Shown here: piece by piece, positions 39,672 to 48,040 of the stretch | Numbering within the stretch: position 1 is the first letter of the stretch | Layout of the letters: each line of letters starts with the position of its first letter | Assembly (NCBI GenBank): GCA_964603785.1 | Contig: CAZRWD010000013.1 | Location: 1 to 58,687 of the forward strand | Direction: 5' to 3' | DNA: 58,687 nt | DNA from: CAZRWD01 sp964603785 | GTDB taxonomy: Bacteria; Fermentibacterota; Fermentibacteria; Fermentibacterales; Fermentibacteraceae | Notes under the pieces: model-generated | What the model was told of the DNA's origin: nothing | The model's input: the letters and a program-made list of their open reading frames with translations, nothing else | The model's database searches: none | Position numbers and translations under genes: made by a program

Positions 39672-40094
39672 ATGCTGATGCCGAAGAGGACCAAGTACCG
39701 CAAGCAGCAGAGGGGCCGCATGAAGGGCCGGGCCAAGGGGGGGGCCGCCGTCACCTTCGGTGAGTACGGACTCCAGGCCCTCGAGCCGGGCTGGATCACC
39801 AGCGCCCAGATAGAGGCCGCCAGGGTCGCGATAACCCGTCACGTGAAGAGGGGCGGCAAGATCTGGATCAGGATCTTCCCCGACAAGCCGGTCACCGGCC
39901 TCCCCCTCGAGACCAGGATGGGCAAGGGCAAGGGCGCCATCGACCGCTGGGTGGCGGTCGTGAAGCCCGGCAGGATGATGTTCGAGATAGAGGGGGTAGA
40001 GGTCGAGACCGCGCGCGAGGCCATGAGGCTCGCGGGTCACAAGCTCCCGATCCTCACCCGGTTCGTCACCAGGGAGAAGGGAGCGGTGGAGTGA
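39672..40094 (+). CDS. rplP: 50S ribosomal protein L16
   Basis: A 140-aa L16 near the A-site tRNA. It begins MLMPKRTKYRKQQRGRMKG, the family start, and contains 'IRIFPDKPVTGLPLETRMGKGKG'. ATG 39672 and ATG 39678 are both possible; the first gives the usual MLxPKRTK start. rpmC overlaps its end by 4 nt. Confidence 0.96.
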   Translation: MLMPKRTKYRKQQRGRMKGRAKGGAAVTFGEYGLQALEPGWITSAQIEAARVAITRHVKRGGKIWIRIFPDKPVTGLPLETRMGKGKGAIDRWVAVVKPGRMMFEIEGVEVETAREAMRLAGHKLPILTRFVTREKGAVE

Positions 40095-40306
40095 AGTCGT
40101 CCGAAGTCCGCTCGATGACCTCCGACGAGCTCGACGGGCATGTCCGCGAGCTGAGACAGGAGATCTTCAACCTTCGTTTCCGCAAGTCGGCGAACCAGGT
40201 GGACAACCCTGTCAGGATACGCATAGCCCGGCACGAGCTCGCGAGGGCCCTCACGGTCCTCAGGGAGAGGCAGCTGGGCATGAGCGTCGAAACCGGCGGG
40301 AAGTGA
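40091..40306 (+). CDS. rpmC: 50S ribosomal protein L29
   Basis: A 71-aa helical-hairpin L29. 'EIFNLRFRKSANQVDNPVRIR' and 'IARALTVLRER'-like residues match the family. GTG 40091 overlaps the rplP stop (GTGA). Confidence 0.94.
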   Translation: MKSSEVRSMTSDELDGHVRELRQEIFNLRFRKSANQVDNPVRIRIARHELARALTVLRERQLGMSVETGGK

Positions 40307-40313
40307 GGTAGGT

Positions 40314-40580
40314 ATGTCCCAGTTCAGGACGGCTGGCAGGCAGGTTCTGAAGGGCACAGTCGTCTCCGCCGGCAGGATGGAGAAGACCGTCGTCGTCGAG
40401 GTGGTAACGCTGAAGGCCCATCCGGTCTACAAGAAGCGCTTCCGCAGGACCCGCCGGTACTACGCCCATGACGAGGAGAACCAGTGCGGAGCCGGCGACG
40501 TGGTGCGCATCGCCGAGACCAGGCCGCTCTCGCGGCTCAAGCGCTGGCGGCTCCTCGAAATAGTGGAGAAGGCCCGCTAG
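40314..40580 (+). CDS. rpsQ: 30S ribosomal protein S17
   Basis: An 88-aa OB-fold S17. 'LKGTVVSAGRMEKTVVVEV' and 'GDVVRIAETRPLSRLKRWRL' are family hallmarks. A GAGGTAGGT ribosome site precedes ATG 40314. Confidence 0.96.
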   Translation: MSQFRTAGRQVLKGTVVSAGRMEKTVVVEVVTLKAHPVYKKRFRRTRRYYAHDEENQCGAGDVVRIAETRPLSRLKRWRLLEIVEKAR

Positions 40581-40592
40581 GAGGATGTCGGA

Positions 40593-40958
40593 ATGATCCA
40601 GCAGGAAACCAGGCTCAACATCGCCGACAACTCCGGCGCCAAGGAGGTCCTCTGCATCAAGGTGCTGGGGGGGACCGGGAGGCGCTACGCAAGCATAGGC
40701 GATGTGATAGTCGTCACCGTCAAGGAGGCCTCCCCCACCGGCACCGTGAAGAAGGGCGAGGTGCGGAAGGCCGTGGTTGTCAGGGTCAGGAAGGAGATCA
40801 ACAGGCCGGACGGGTCCTCGGTCCGCTTCGACGACAACGCGGCGGTCATCATCGACGAGGGAATGCAGCCCGTGGCCACCAGGATCTTCGGACCCGTAGG
40901 CAGGGAGCTCAGGTCGAAGTTCATGAAGATCGTGTCCCTCGCCCCGGAGGTGATCTGA
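40593..40958 (+). CDS. rplN: 50S ribosomal protein L14
   Basis: A 121-aa L14 at the subunit interface. 'MIQQETRLNIADNSGAKEV' opens it and 'GSSVRFDDNAAVIIDEGMQPVATRIFGPV' closes the core. Its stop overlaps the rplX start by 1 nt. Confidence 0.97.
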   Translation: MIQQETRLNIADNSGAKEVLCIKVLGGTGRRYASIGDVIVVTVKEASPTGTVKKGEVRKAVVVRVRKEINRPDGSSVRFDDNAAVIIDEGMQPVATRIFGPVGRELRSKFMKIVSLAPEVI

Positions 40959-41266
40959 TGCACTTGCGGAAGGGAGACAAGGTCCTCGTGTCCACCGGCG
41001 ACGAGAAGGGGAAGAAGGGCAAGGTCCTCAAGGTCTTCCCCGAGAAGAGCAAGGTGATCGTAGAGGGTGTCAATTTCATCAAGAAGCACTCCAGGCCCAG
41101 CCAGAAGAACCCCCAGGGGGGCATAGTGGAGAAGGAGGCCCCTATCCACTCGTCCAACCTGAGGCTCGTCTGCCCCGGTTGTGGAGAGACCGCCGGCGTG
41201 ACCCGCAAGACGGACGCCGACGGCAGGGCCCGCAGGGTGTGCAAGTCCTGCGGCGAGACAGTCTGA
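40958..41266 (+). CDS. rplX: 50S ribosomal protein L24 with zinc ribbon
   Basis: A 102-aa L24. The KOW part 'GDKVLVSTGDEKGKKGKVLKV' is followed by 'SNLRLVCPGCGETAGVTRK' and 'RRVCKSCGE', giving two CxxC pairs of a likely zinc ribbon, a form found in many bacteria. The ATG overlaps the rplN stop. Confidence 0.95.
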   Translation: MHLRKGDKVLVSTGDEKGKKGKVLKVFPEKSKVIVEGVNFIKKHSRPSQKNPQGGIVEKEAPIHSSNLRLVCPGCGETAGVTRKTDADGRARRVCKSCGETV

Positions 41267-41282
41267 GGGGCCGGGTGAAGCC

Positions 41283-41858
41283 ATGAAAGACACTCCCAGG
41301 CTGAAGCAGAAGTACCTCGAGGAGATAGCTCCGAAGCTGAGGGAGCACTTCGGCTACAGCAATCCGAACCAGGTGCCCAGGATGGTCAAGATCGTCGTCA
41401 ACATGGGCCTTGGACGCGAAGCGATAGAGAACGCGAACAACGTGACCAACGCGACCGAGCAGCTCGGCAGGATCACCGGGCAGAGGCCCGTGGTGGCGAA
41501 GGCCCGCAGGTCCGTTGCGGCGTTCCGTCTGCGTGAGGGCATGCCGATAGGTGTCTTCGTCACCCTCCGGGGGGGCACTATGTGGGAGTTCCTCGACAGG
41601 CTGGCGAACTTCGCCCTGCCCCAGGTCAGGGACTTCCGCGGGCTCTCGCCCAAGGGCTTCGACGGCAGGGGCAACTACAACTTCGGCGTCGAGGAGCAGG
41701 CGATCTTCCCCGAGATCGATGTCGACAAGATCGACAAGTTCAGGGGGATGAACATCACCCTCGTGACCACCGCCCGAACCGACGAGGAAGGTCTCGAACT
41801 TCTCCGTTTTCTCGGTCTGCCATTCCGCAGGACCGGCACTGCCAGGCAGGGGGGCTGA
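41283..41858 (+). CDS. rplE: 50S ribosomal protein L5
   Basis: A 191-aa L5 in the 5S rRNA particle. 'VVNMGLGREAIENANNVTNA', 'TGQRPVVAKARRSVAAFRLREG' and 'GRGNYNFGVEEQAIFPEID' mark the family. Length is a little over the usual 179. Confidence 0.96.
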   Translation: MKDTPRLKQKYLEEIAPKLREHFGYSNPNQVPRMVKIVVNMGLGREAIENANNVTNATEQLGRITGQRPVVAKARRSVAAFRLREGMPIGVFVTLRGGTMWEFLDRLANFALPQVRDFRGLSPKGFDGRGNYNFGVEEQAIFPEIDVDKIDKFRGMNITLVTTARTDEEGLELLRFLGLPFRRTGTARQGG

Positions 41859-41860
41859 AG

Positions 41861-42046
41861 TTGGCCAAGAAGTGTCTCCTAGAAAAGCAGAAGCGCACGC
41901 CGAAGTTCGGTGTCCGCAGGTACAACCGCTGCTCGCTCTGCGGCCGGCCCAGGGGCTATCTCCGCAAGTTCGGCATCTGCCGGATCTGCTTCAGGGACAT
42001 GGCCAACCGGGGTCTGCTGCCGGGCGTCCGCAAGGCCAGCTGGTAG
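41861..42046 (+). CDS. rpsN: 30S ribosomal protein S14, zinc type
   Basis: A 61-aa zinc-binding S14 (type Z). The ligands are in CSLC and CRIC around 'GRPRGYLRKFGI', and it ends KASW. TTG 41861 is the start, right behind the rplE stop. Confidence 0.95.
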   Translation: MAKKCLLEKQKRTPKFGVRRYNRCSLCGRPRGYLRKFGICRICFRDMANRGLLPGVRKASW

Positions 42047-42056
42047 GGGGTGGGAG

Positions 42057-42452
42057 ATGTCGATGACCGATCCCATCGCCGACATGCTCAACAGGATCAG
42101 GAACGCCTCGATGGCCGGGCACGTGATGGTCGACATACCCGCGTCGAACCTCAAGTCCTCCATTGCGGGCGTGCTGTACAAGAAGGGTTTCGTCAGGGGC
42201 TTCCGCAGGATGGAGGACGGCAGGCAGGGCCTCCTCCGCATCTATCTCGCCTATCAGAACGGCAAGTCCCTGATCGTCGGGCTCAAGAGGATCTCCAGGC
42301 CGGGCTGCCGAGTCTATACCGGAGTCTCGGAGATCCCCAGGGTCATGGCCGGCCGCGGTGTCGCGGTCCTTTCCACCCCCAAGGGCATCCTGACCGATTC
42401 GGAGGCCCGCAGGGAAGGCGTCGGCGGCGAAGTGCTGCTGCACGTCTGGTAG
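42057..42452 (+). CDS. rpsH: 30S ribosomal protein S8
   Basis: A 131-aa S8 binding the 16S central domain. 'DPIADMLNRIRNASMAGH' and 'GRGVAVLSTPKGILTDSEA' (STPKG motif) are typical. ATG 42057 is chosen over ATG 42063 because of the preceding GGGGGTGGGAG. Confidence 0.95.
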   Translation: MSMTDPIADMLNRIRNASMAGHVMVDIPASNLKSSIAGVLYKKGFVRGFRRMEDGRQGLLRIYLAYQNGKSLIVGLKRISRPGCRVYTGVSEIPRVMAGRGVAVLSTPKGILTDSEARREGVGGEVLLHVW

Positions 42453-42460
42453 GAGGACAG

Positions 42461-43006
42461 ATGTCGCGCATCGGCAATCTACCCGTCACGATCCCCGCGG
42501 GCGTGAGCGTAGGGCTCGAGGACCGCGTCGTGAGGATCAAGGGACCCCGCGGCGAGGCGGTCCACGAACTGCCGCAGGGCATAACCGTACGCATGGACGG
42601 CGCCACCCTGTTCGTGGAGAGGGCCGGCGACGACGCCGAGGCCAGGAGGCTGCACGGCGTCACCAGGGCCCATCTCTCGAACAAGGTCGTGGGCGCGAGC
42701 TCGGGCCACTCGATAACCCTCGTGGTCAACGGCAAGGGCTTCCAGGGCGAGGTCAGGGGACGCATCCTGGAGATGCAGATCGGCTTCTCGCACAGGGTCC
42801 TGATGGAGATCCCGGCCGGGGTCTCCGTGCAGGTCCAGCCGGGACAGAACACGTTCACCATCCAGCTCGGAAGTGCGAACCGGGAGCTGCTCGGCTCGTT
42901 CGCCTCGGTTCTCTACAGGCTCAGACCCGTGGAGCCTTACAACATGATCGGGTTCAGGTACTCCGATCAGGTGGTGCGGCGCAAGGCCGCCAAGACGACC
43001 AAGTAG
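42461..43006 (+). CDS. rplF: 50S ribosomal protein L6
   Basis: A 181-aa L6, two repeated domains at the factor-binding site. It begins MSRIGNLPVTIPAGV and includes 'VVNGKGFQGEVRGRILEM' and 'EPYNMIGFRYSDQVVRRKAAK'. ATG 42461 has AGGAGGACAG upstream. Confidence 0.96.
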   Translation: MSRIGNLPVTIPAGVSVGLEDRVVRIKGPRGEAVHELPQGITVRMDGATLFVERAGDDAEARRLHGVTRAHLSNKVVGASSGHSITLVVNGKGFQGEVRGRILEMQIGFSHRVLMEIPAGVSVQVQPGQNTFTIQLGSANRELLGSFASVLYRLRPVEPYNMIGFRYSDQVVRRKAAKTTK

Positions 43007-43014
43007 GGGGGGAC

Positions 43015-43377
43015 ATGGCAAGGCACGACAGCGCAGACAGGCTACGCCGCCGTCACCTCCGCATCAGAAGGAAGATCTCCGGCACGACCTCGAGGCCCAG
43101 GCTGGCCGTCCACAGGACGAACCGCCACATCGTGGCCTCGATAGTCGACGACACGACCGGCCGCACGCTCATGTGCGTAACCACGACCGCGGCCTACTTC
43201 CAGCCCGAGCGCACGGGCACGAAGACCGAGCAGGCCGCGAGGCTGGGAGTCATCGTGGCACGGAAGGCCCTCGAGATGGGGATTGAAACGGTGGTGTTCG
43301 ACCGGGGCGGCCATCCTTTCCACGGAAGGGTCAAGGCCCTTGCGGAGAAGGCGCGCGAAGGCGGCCTCAGGTTCTGA
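43015..43377 (+). CDS. rplR: 50S ribosomal protein L18
   Basis: A 120-aa L18 binding 5S rRNA. 'RPRLAVHRTNRHIVASIVDD' and 'VVFDRGGHPFHGRVKALAEKARE' match the family. Start is 8 nt after rplF. Confidence 0.96.
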   Translation: MARHDSADRLRRRHLRIRRKISGTTSRPRLAVHRTNRHIVASIVDDTTGRTLMCVTTTAAYFQPERTGTKTEQAARLGVIVARKALEMGIETVVFDRGGHPFHGRVKALAEKAREGGLRF

Positions 43378-43388
43378 TGGGGGGCTCC

Positions 43389-43946
43389 ATGAGCATCAGG
43401 AAGACCGACAGCACGGAAGAGAAGCACGACAGGACGGCCGCCGCGGAGGAGCCGGAAGTCGAGTTCATGGACCGCCTCATCTCGGTCAACCGGGTGGCGA
43501 AGGTCATCAAGGGCGGCCGCAGGTTCGGCTTCAACGCCCTTGTAGCCGTCGGCGACGGCAGGGGGCGTGTCGGAGTGGGTCTCGGGAAGGCTACCGAGCT
43601 GCCCGAGGCCATCCGCAAGGCCACCGAGGAGGCGAAGAAGGGGCTCATCGAGGTGCCCCTCGTCGACGGGAGGACCCTCCCCCACACGGTCACGGGCGAG
43701 TTCGGCGCGGGGCGCGTGCTCCTGAGGCCGGCCAGCCCGGGAACCGGAGTGATCGCAGGGGCGACCGTGCGCGCCATCATGGAGTGCGCCGGGGTCAAGG
43801 ACGTCCTCAGCAAGTCCCAGGGGACCAACAACCCCCACAACGTGGTAAAGGCCACCCTCGCGGGCCTGAAGGACCTGTCGACCATCGACAGGATCAGCAC
43901 CGCCAGGAGGGGCATGATCCAGCGGAGGAACCGCACTGATGGCTAA
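43389..43946 (+). CDS. rpsE: 30S ribosomal protein S5
   Basis: A 185-aa S5 contributing to fidelity. 'NRVAKVIKGGRRFGFNALVAVGD' and 'AGATVRAIMECAGVKDVLSK' are the family signatures. ATG 43389 (GGGGGG upstream) is preferred; ATG 43377, overlapping the rplR stop, would add four residues and has a weaker site. The N-terminus has a charged extension (about 25 residues). Confidence 0.95.
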   Translation: MSIRKTDSTEEKHDRTAAAEEPEVEFMDRLISVNRVAKVIKGGRRFGFNALVAVGDGRGRVGVGLGKATELPEAIRKATEEAKKGLIEVPLVDGRTLPHTVTGEFGAGRVLLRPASPGTGVIAGATVRAIMECAGVKDVLSKSQGTNNPHNVVKATLAGLKDLSTIDRISTARRGMIQRRNRTDG

Positions 43947-44127
43947 GAAGCTCGCCATCACCCAGACCGGGAGCGGCATAGACAGGCCGGAGGTCCAGAA
44001 GAGGACGCTGGCCGCACTCGGTCTGCGGAAGATGCACCAGACGGTGACCCACGACGACAGGCCCGAGATAAGGGGCATGGTCTTCAGGGTCCGGCACCTC
44101 GTCAGAGTCGAGGAGGTGGAGGAGTGA
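43939..44127 (+). CDS. rpmD: 50S ribosomal protein L30
   Basis: A 62-aa L30: 'LAITQTGSGIDRPEVQKRTLAALGLRK' matches the family. It overlaps rpsE by 8 nt, and its stop overlaps rplO. Confidence 0.93.
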   Translation: MAKKLAITQTGSGIDRPEVQKRTLAALGLRKMHQTVTHDDRPEIRGMVFRVRHLVRVEEVEE

Positions 44128-44567
44128 GGCGCCTGCAGCATCTCAGGCCCGCACGCGGCGCCAAGCGCGACCGCAAGCGCCGCGGCTGCGGCGACGGATC
44201 AGGGCTGGGCGGCACGGCCGGCAAGGGCCACAAGGGGCAGAGGGCCAGGGGCAGCATCAACCCCTGGTTCGAGGGCGGCCAGCTCCCCATCCAGAGGAGG
44301 CTGACCCACAAGGGATTCTCCAACGCCCGGTTCGCCAAGGTTTTCCAGGTCGTCAACGTGTCCCACCTCAACAGGTTCGAGGAGGACACCGTAGTAACCC
44401 CCGAGGAGCTGCGCGGCGCCGGGCTCATCTCGAGCAGGTTCAGGCCCGTGAAGGTTCTCGGATTCGGTAAGCTCGCCAGGAGACTGACGGTCTGCGCCCA
44501 TGCGTTCAGCTCCACCGCGGCCGAGGCCATCACCTCGGTCGGCGGCGCAGTGGAGGTGCTCGACTGA
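44124..44567 (+). CDS. rplO: 50S ribosomal protein L15
   Basis: A 147-aa L15. 'GCGDGSGLGGTAGKGHKGQRAR' and 'PIQRRLTHKGFSN' are the conserved Gly-rich segments. It starts at GTG 44124 (GTGA overlap) and its stop overlaps the secY ATG. Confidence 0.96.
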   Translation: MRRLQHLRPARGAKRDRKRRGCGDGSGLGGTAGKGHKGQRARGSINPWFEGGQLPIQRRLTHKGFSNARFAKVFQVVNVSHLNRFEEDTVVTPEELRGAGLISSRFRPVKVLGFGKLARRLTVCAHAFSSTAAEAITSVGGAVEVLD

Positions 44568-45874
44568 TGAGGGGTTTCGAGAGCGTCTTCAGGATTCCGG
44601 AGCTGAAGAAGAAGATCATCTACACGCTCCTGCTCCTGGCGGTCTACAGGGTGGGCGGGTTCATCCCAGTCCCCGGGATCGACATCCATGCTCTCGAGGA
44701 AGCCTTCAGAGGCATGGCCGGAAACATCATGGGCATCTACGACCTGTTCGTCGGAGGCGCCCTGAGCCGCGCGAGCATCTTCGCACTCGGGATCATGCCC
44801 TACATCTCCGCCTCGATCATCATCCAGCTCCTCACCTCGGTCATGCCCTACTTCGAGAAGCTGAAGAAGGAGGGGGAGGCCGGCAGACAGAAGATGACCG
44901 AGATCACCCGCTACTCGACCGTCGGTCTCGGACTGATCCAGGGGCTCGGCATATCCCAGTACATAGTCAGCCTGAACGCCCAGGCCCCGGGCGTGGTGCC
45001 CAGCCCAGGCCTGGCCTTCACGGTCCAGACCGTTCTCACCCTCATCACCGGCACGATCTTCGTCATGTGGCTGGGGGAGAGGATCACCGAGCGAGGCATC
45101 GGGAACGGCATCAGCCTGCTCATCTTCGCCGGCATCGTCGGTCGCGTCCCCGACGGCATAGCGGGGCTCTACCGCGACGTGTTCGTCCTGCAGCAGACGT
45201 CGTTCGTGTCGATGGTCTTCCTGCTGGTGTTCATGTTCGCCGTCGTCGCCTTCGTCGTCCTGATGACGGAGGCCCAGAGGAAGATCCCGGTCACCTACGC
45301 AAGGCAGGTCAGGGGACGCAAGGTCTTCGGCGGGCAGAGCACGCACATCCCACTGCGCCTGAACACGGCCGGCGTGATCCCCATCATCTTCGCGCAGTCG
45401 TTCCTGATGTTCCCGTCCAGTCTGGCCATGTTCTTCCCCAACAGCGGCATAGATGAAGCCGTGGCACGCGTCTTCTCGCCGACGAGCGCCCTGTACATGC
45501 TGGTGTACGCGGCCCTCATCATCCTGTTCACCTACGTGTACACGGCCATCGTCTTCAATCCGCAGGACCTCGCCGACAACATGAAGAAGTACGGCGGGTT
45601 CATCCCCGGGAGGAAGCCGGGCAGGAGCACGGCGAGCTACATCGAGCGCGTCCTCATAAGGGTCACGCTGCCCGGTTCGATCTTCCTGGCTCTCATAGCC
45701 ATACTGCCCATGATCCTGGCCCGGAGCGCCAACGTCGACTTCGCATTCGGCGGGACCAGCCTGCTGATCGTGGTCGGCGTGGCCCTCGAGACCCTCCGGC
45801 AGATCGAGACCCACCTCCTCATGCGCCACTACGAGGGCTTCCTGGCGAAGGGGAAGATCAGGGGCCGCAGATGA
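44567..45874 (+). CDS. secY: preprotein translocase subunit SecY
   Basis: A 435-aa ten-span channel. It has 'YRVGGFIPVPGID' in the first loop, 'FALGIMPYISASIIIQLL' (plug region), 'GERITERGIGNGISLLIF' and 'LNTAGVIPIIFAQSFL'. It pairs with SecE encoded 24 kb upstream in the same cluster. Its ATG overlaps rplO and its stop overlaps adk (ATGA). Confidence 0.97.
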   Translation: MRGFESVFRIPELKKKIIYTLLLLAVYRVGGFIPVPGIDIHALEEAFRGMAGNIMGIYDLFVGGALSRASIFALGIMPYISASIIIQLLTSVMPYFEKLKKEGEAGRQKMTEITRYSTVGLGLIQGLGISQYIVSLNAQAPGVVPSPGLAFTVQTVLTLITGTIFVMWLGERITERGIGNGISLLIFAGIVGRVPDGIAGLYRDVFVLQQTSFVSMVFLLVFMFAVVAFVVLMTEAQRKIPVTYARQVRGRKVFGGQSTHIPLRLNTAGVIPIIFAQSFLMFPSSLAMFFPNSGIDEAVARVFSPTSALYMLVYAALIILFTYVYTAIVFNPQDLADNMKKYGGFIPGRKPGRSTASYIERVLIRVTLPGSIFLALIAILPMILARSANVDFAFGGTSLLIVVGVALETLRQIETHLLMRHYEGFLAKGKIRGRR

Positions 45875-46488
45875 GGGTCGTCCTGCTCGGCCCTCCCGGC
45901 TCCGGAAAGGGGACCATGGCCTCGCGGATGTGCGCCGCGTTCGCCATGGAGTACCTCTCCACCGGAGCCGTCTTCAGGGAGGAGGTCGAGCGGGGTACCG
46001 AGCTCGGGAGGCGGATCTCGTCCACGGTCAGGGAGGGGGGCCTCGTCGACGACGAGACCGTCGACAGGGTGGTTTTCGACAGGCTCGGCTCCCTGGACGG
46101 CTTCCTGCTGGACGGGTATCCGCGCAGCATCGCCCAGGCCCGCAGCCTCGACGCCTTCCTGGGGGACGACAGGCCCCTGACCGGCGTCGTCCTCCTGGAG
46201 GTGCCGGACGAGATCGTCGTCAGGCGCCTTTCGGGCAGGCTCTCCTGCAGCGCCTGCGGCTACATCGGCTCCGCCTCGTCGGGCGCGGTGTGTCCCGTCT
46301 GCGGCGCCGGGCTCAGGAGGCGCGAGGACGACGAGCCGCCCGTGGTGGCGAGGCGTCTCGAGGCCTACTCCCGCATCACCAGGCCGCTTGTCGGATACTA
46401 CGAGGGACGCATCCTGAAGATCGACGGCTCGGGCACGGTGGAGGACGAGTGGGAGAGCCTTCGCAGGGCGATGGAACCATGGGTGTGA
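45871..46488 (+). CDS. adk: adenylate kinase
   Basis: A 205-aa adenylate kinase balancing AMP, ADP and ATP. The P-loop is GPPGSGKGT at residues 7-15, 'DGYPRSIAQA' is the substrate segment, and the LID carries CSAC and CPVC, so it is the zinc-binding type. The ATG overlaps the secY stop. Confidence 0.96.
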   Translation: MRVVLLGPPGSGKGTMASRMCAAFAMEYLSTGAVFREEVERGTELGRRISSTVREGGLVDDETVDRVVFDRLGSLDGFLLDGYPRSIAQARSLDAFLGDDRPLTGVVLLEVPDEIVVRRLSGRLSCSACGYIGSASSGAVCPVCGAGLRRREDDEPPVVARRLEAYSRITRPLVGYYEGRILKIDGSGTVEDEWESLRRAMEPWV

Positions 46489-47225
46489 TGACCGCTTCGC
46501 AGACCGTCCGGATGCGCGAGAGCGGGCGGATCGTCCGGAGGGTGCTCGAGGGCATCAGGAACGGGGTACGCCCGGGGATGAGAACGTCGGACCTGGACAG
46601 GATGGCCCGCGAGATCATCAGGTCCGAGAAGGGCAGACCGTCGTTCCTGGGTTACAGGGGGTACCCGGCGGCCGTGTGCGTATCCCTCAACTCCGTGGTC
46701 GTGCACGGCATCCCGGGCGATCTGGAGATAGCGGAGGGCGACCTGGTGAGCATCGACGTCGGCGTGGTCAAGGACGGCTTCCACGGCGACGCCGCCGACA
46801 CCTTCTTCGCGGGCGGAACGGCATCGTCGCCCGAGGCCTCCAGGCTCGTGGATGTGACCTACAGGGCTCTTGCCGAGGGCATCGAGGCGGCGAGGCCGGG
46901 GAACACCACGGGGGACATCGGGAGTGCGGTGCAGGGGGTGGTCGAGGCGTCGGGCTACAGCGTCGTGCGCGACCTGGTGGGCCACGGCATCGGCAGGAGG
47001 CTGCACGAGGATCCCCAGGTCCCGAACTACGGGGCCCCCGGGAGGGGCGTCCCGCTGAAGGCCGGGATGGCCCTTGCGATCGAGCCCATGGTGAACGCGG
47101 GGGACTGGCGGGTGCGCACCCTGGACGACGGCTGGACGGTCGTCACCGCGGACGGCAGCCTCTCCGCCCATGCGGAGCACACCGTGATCGTGACCGACGG
47201 AGAGGCGCTGGTGTTGACTGAATGA
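46488..47225 (+). CDS. map: methionine aminopeptidase
   Basis: A 245-aa type I methionine aminopeptidase, removing the start Met. Metal ligands lie in 'SIDVGVVKDGFHGDAADTF', 'GHGIGRRLHEDP', 'AIEPMV' and 'SAHAEHTVIV'. ATG 46488 overlaps the adk stop (TGATG) and gives the usual spacing to 'MRESGRIV'; ATG 46479 or GTG 46485 are alternatives. After it the sequence turns AT-rich for 50 nt. Confidence 0.95.
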   Translation: MTASQTVRMRESGRIVRRVLEGIRNGVRPGMRTSDLDRMAREIIRSEKGRPSFLGYRGYPAAVCVSLNSVVVHGIPGDLEIAEGDLVSIDVGVVKDGFHGDAADTFFAGGTASSPEASRLVDVTYRALAEGIEAARPGNTTGDIGSAVQGVVEASGYSVVRDLVGHGIGRRLHEDPQVPNYGAPGRGVPLKAGMALAIEPMVNAGDWRVRTLDDGWTVVTADGSLSAHAEHTVIVTDGEALVLTE

Positions 47226-47277
47226 CGATCTATTGCGATACTTCGCATTCTGCAAAGTTTACGGAAAGAGGTTGACG
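47226..47277 (+). promoter_or_regulatory. AT-rich gap before infA, possible promoter
   Basis: This 52-nt gap is clearly AT-richer than its surroundings. TTGCGA (47233-47238) could be a -35, but no good -10 stands at 17 nt; AAGTTT at 47255-47260 is the nearest. Evidence is weak. Confidence 0.25.
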
Positions 47278-47502
47278 GTGGCCAAGGACCAGGGTGTTGT
47301 CGTGGACGGGACCGTCGAGGAAACCCTCCCCAACAACATGTGCCGGGTCAGGCTGGACAAGCCGGAGGGGCACAGGGTCCTGTGCCACGTGTCCGGCAAG
47401 ATGCGGATGAACTACATACGTATCCTCGTCGGCGACCGGGTGACGGTGGAGCTCTGCCCCTACGACCTGAGCCGCGGCAGGATAACCTATCGCTACAAGT
47501 GA
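47278..47502 (+). CDS. infA: translation initiation factor IF-1
   Basis: A 74-aa OB-fold IF-1. 'VVVDGTVEETLPNNMCRVRLD' and 'HVSGKMRMNYIRILVGDRVTVEL' are characteristic. GTG 47278 is chosen (AAAGAGG 7 nt upstream) because the family begins (M)AK...; TTG 47272 would add two residues. Confidence 0.95.
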   Translation: MAKDQGVVVDGTVEETLPNNMCRVRLDKPEGHRVLCHVSGKMRMNYIRILVGDRVTVELCPYDLSRGRITYRYK

Positions 47503-47512
47503 GGATGGAGAG

Positions 47513-47629
47513 ATGAAAGTCAGGAGTTCGGTGAAGAGGATCTGCGACTACTGCCGCATAGTCCGCAGGGAGGGAAGGGTCCTCGTGATCTGTCCCCGCA
47601 ATCCCAAGCACAAGCAGCGGCAGGGCTAG
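47513..47629 (+). CDS. rpmJ: 50S ribosomal protein L36
   Basis: A 38-aa L36, zinc-type, easily missed for its size. It reads MKVRSSVKRICDYCRIVRRE at the start, with zinc ligands C11, C14, C27 and H33, and ends KHKQRQG. A GGATGGAG site precedes ATG 47513. Confidence 0.95.
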   Translation: MKVRSSVKRICDYCRIVRREGRVLVICPRNPKHKQRQG

Positions 47630-47659
47630 AAGCTCCCGGCCGGGTATCGGAGGTCAACT

Positions 47660-48025
47660 GTGGCACGCATTTCGGGAGTGGATCTGCCGAGGAACAAGCA
47701 GGTCCTCTACGCTCTTCCCTACATCTACGGCATCGGCCTCTCCACGTCGAAGGAGATCCTCGCCCGCACCGACATCCCCGTCGACAAGAAGACCGACGAG
47801 CTGACCGAGGACGAGATCGCATCCCTGAGGAAGATCATCGACGCCGAGTACAAGGTCGAGGGAGCCCTCAGGGCCGAGATCGCGATCAACAGGAAGCGCC
47901 TCATGGACATAGGCTGCTACAGGGGGCTCCGGCACCGCCGCGGGCTCCCCTGCAGGGGACAGAGGACTCACACGAACGCCCGCACGAGAAAAGGGCCGCG
48001 CGTCGGCCACATGAAGAAGCGGTAA
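47660..48025 (+). CDS. rpsM: 30S ribosomal protein S13
   Basis: A 121-aa S13 in the 30S head. 'ARISGVDLPRNKQVLYALPYIYGIG' and 'RGLPCRGQRTHTNARTRKGP' are diagnostic. It starts at GTG 47660 after GGAGG. Confidence 0.96.
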   Translation: MARISGVDLPRNKQVLYALPYIYGIGLSTSKEILARTDIPVDKKTDELTEDEIASLRKIIDAEYKVEGALRAEIAINRKRLMDIGCYRGLRHRRGLPCRGQRTHTNARTRKGPRVGHMKKR

Positions 48026-48040
48026 GAGGAGGAGGACGCG

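Noticed and set aside
41160..41266. Zinc ribbon on L24 considered as novel
   Set aside because: Many bacteria have L24 with two CxxC pairs at the C-terminus, so it is ordinary.
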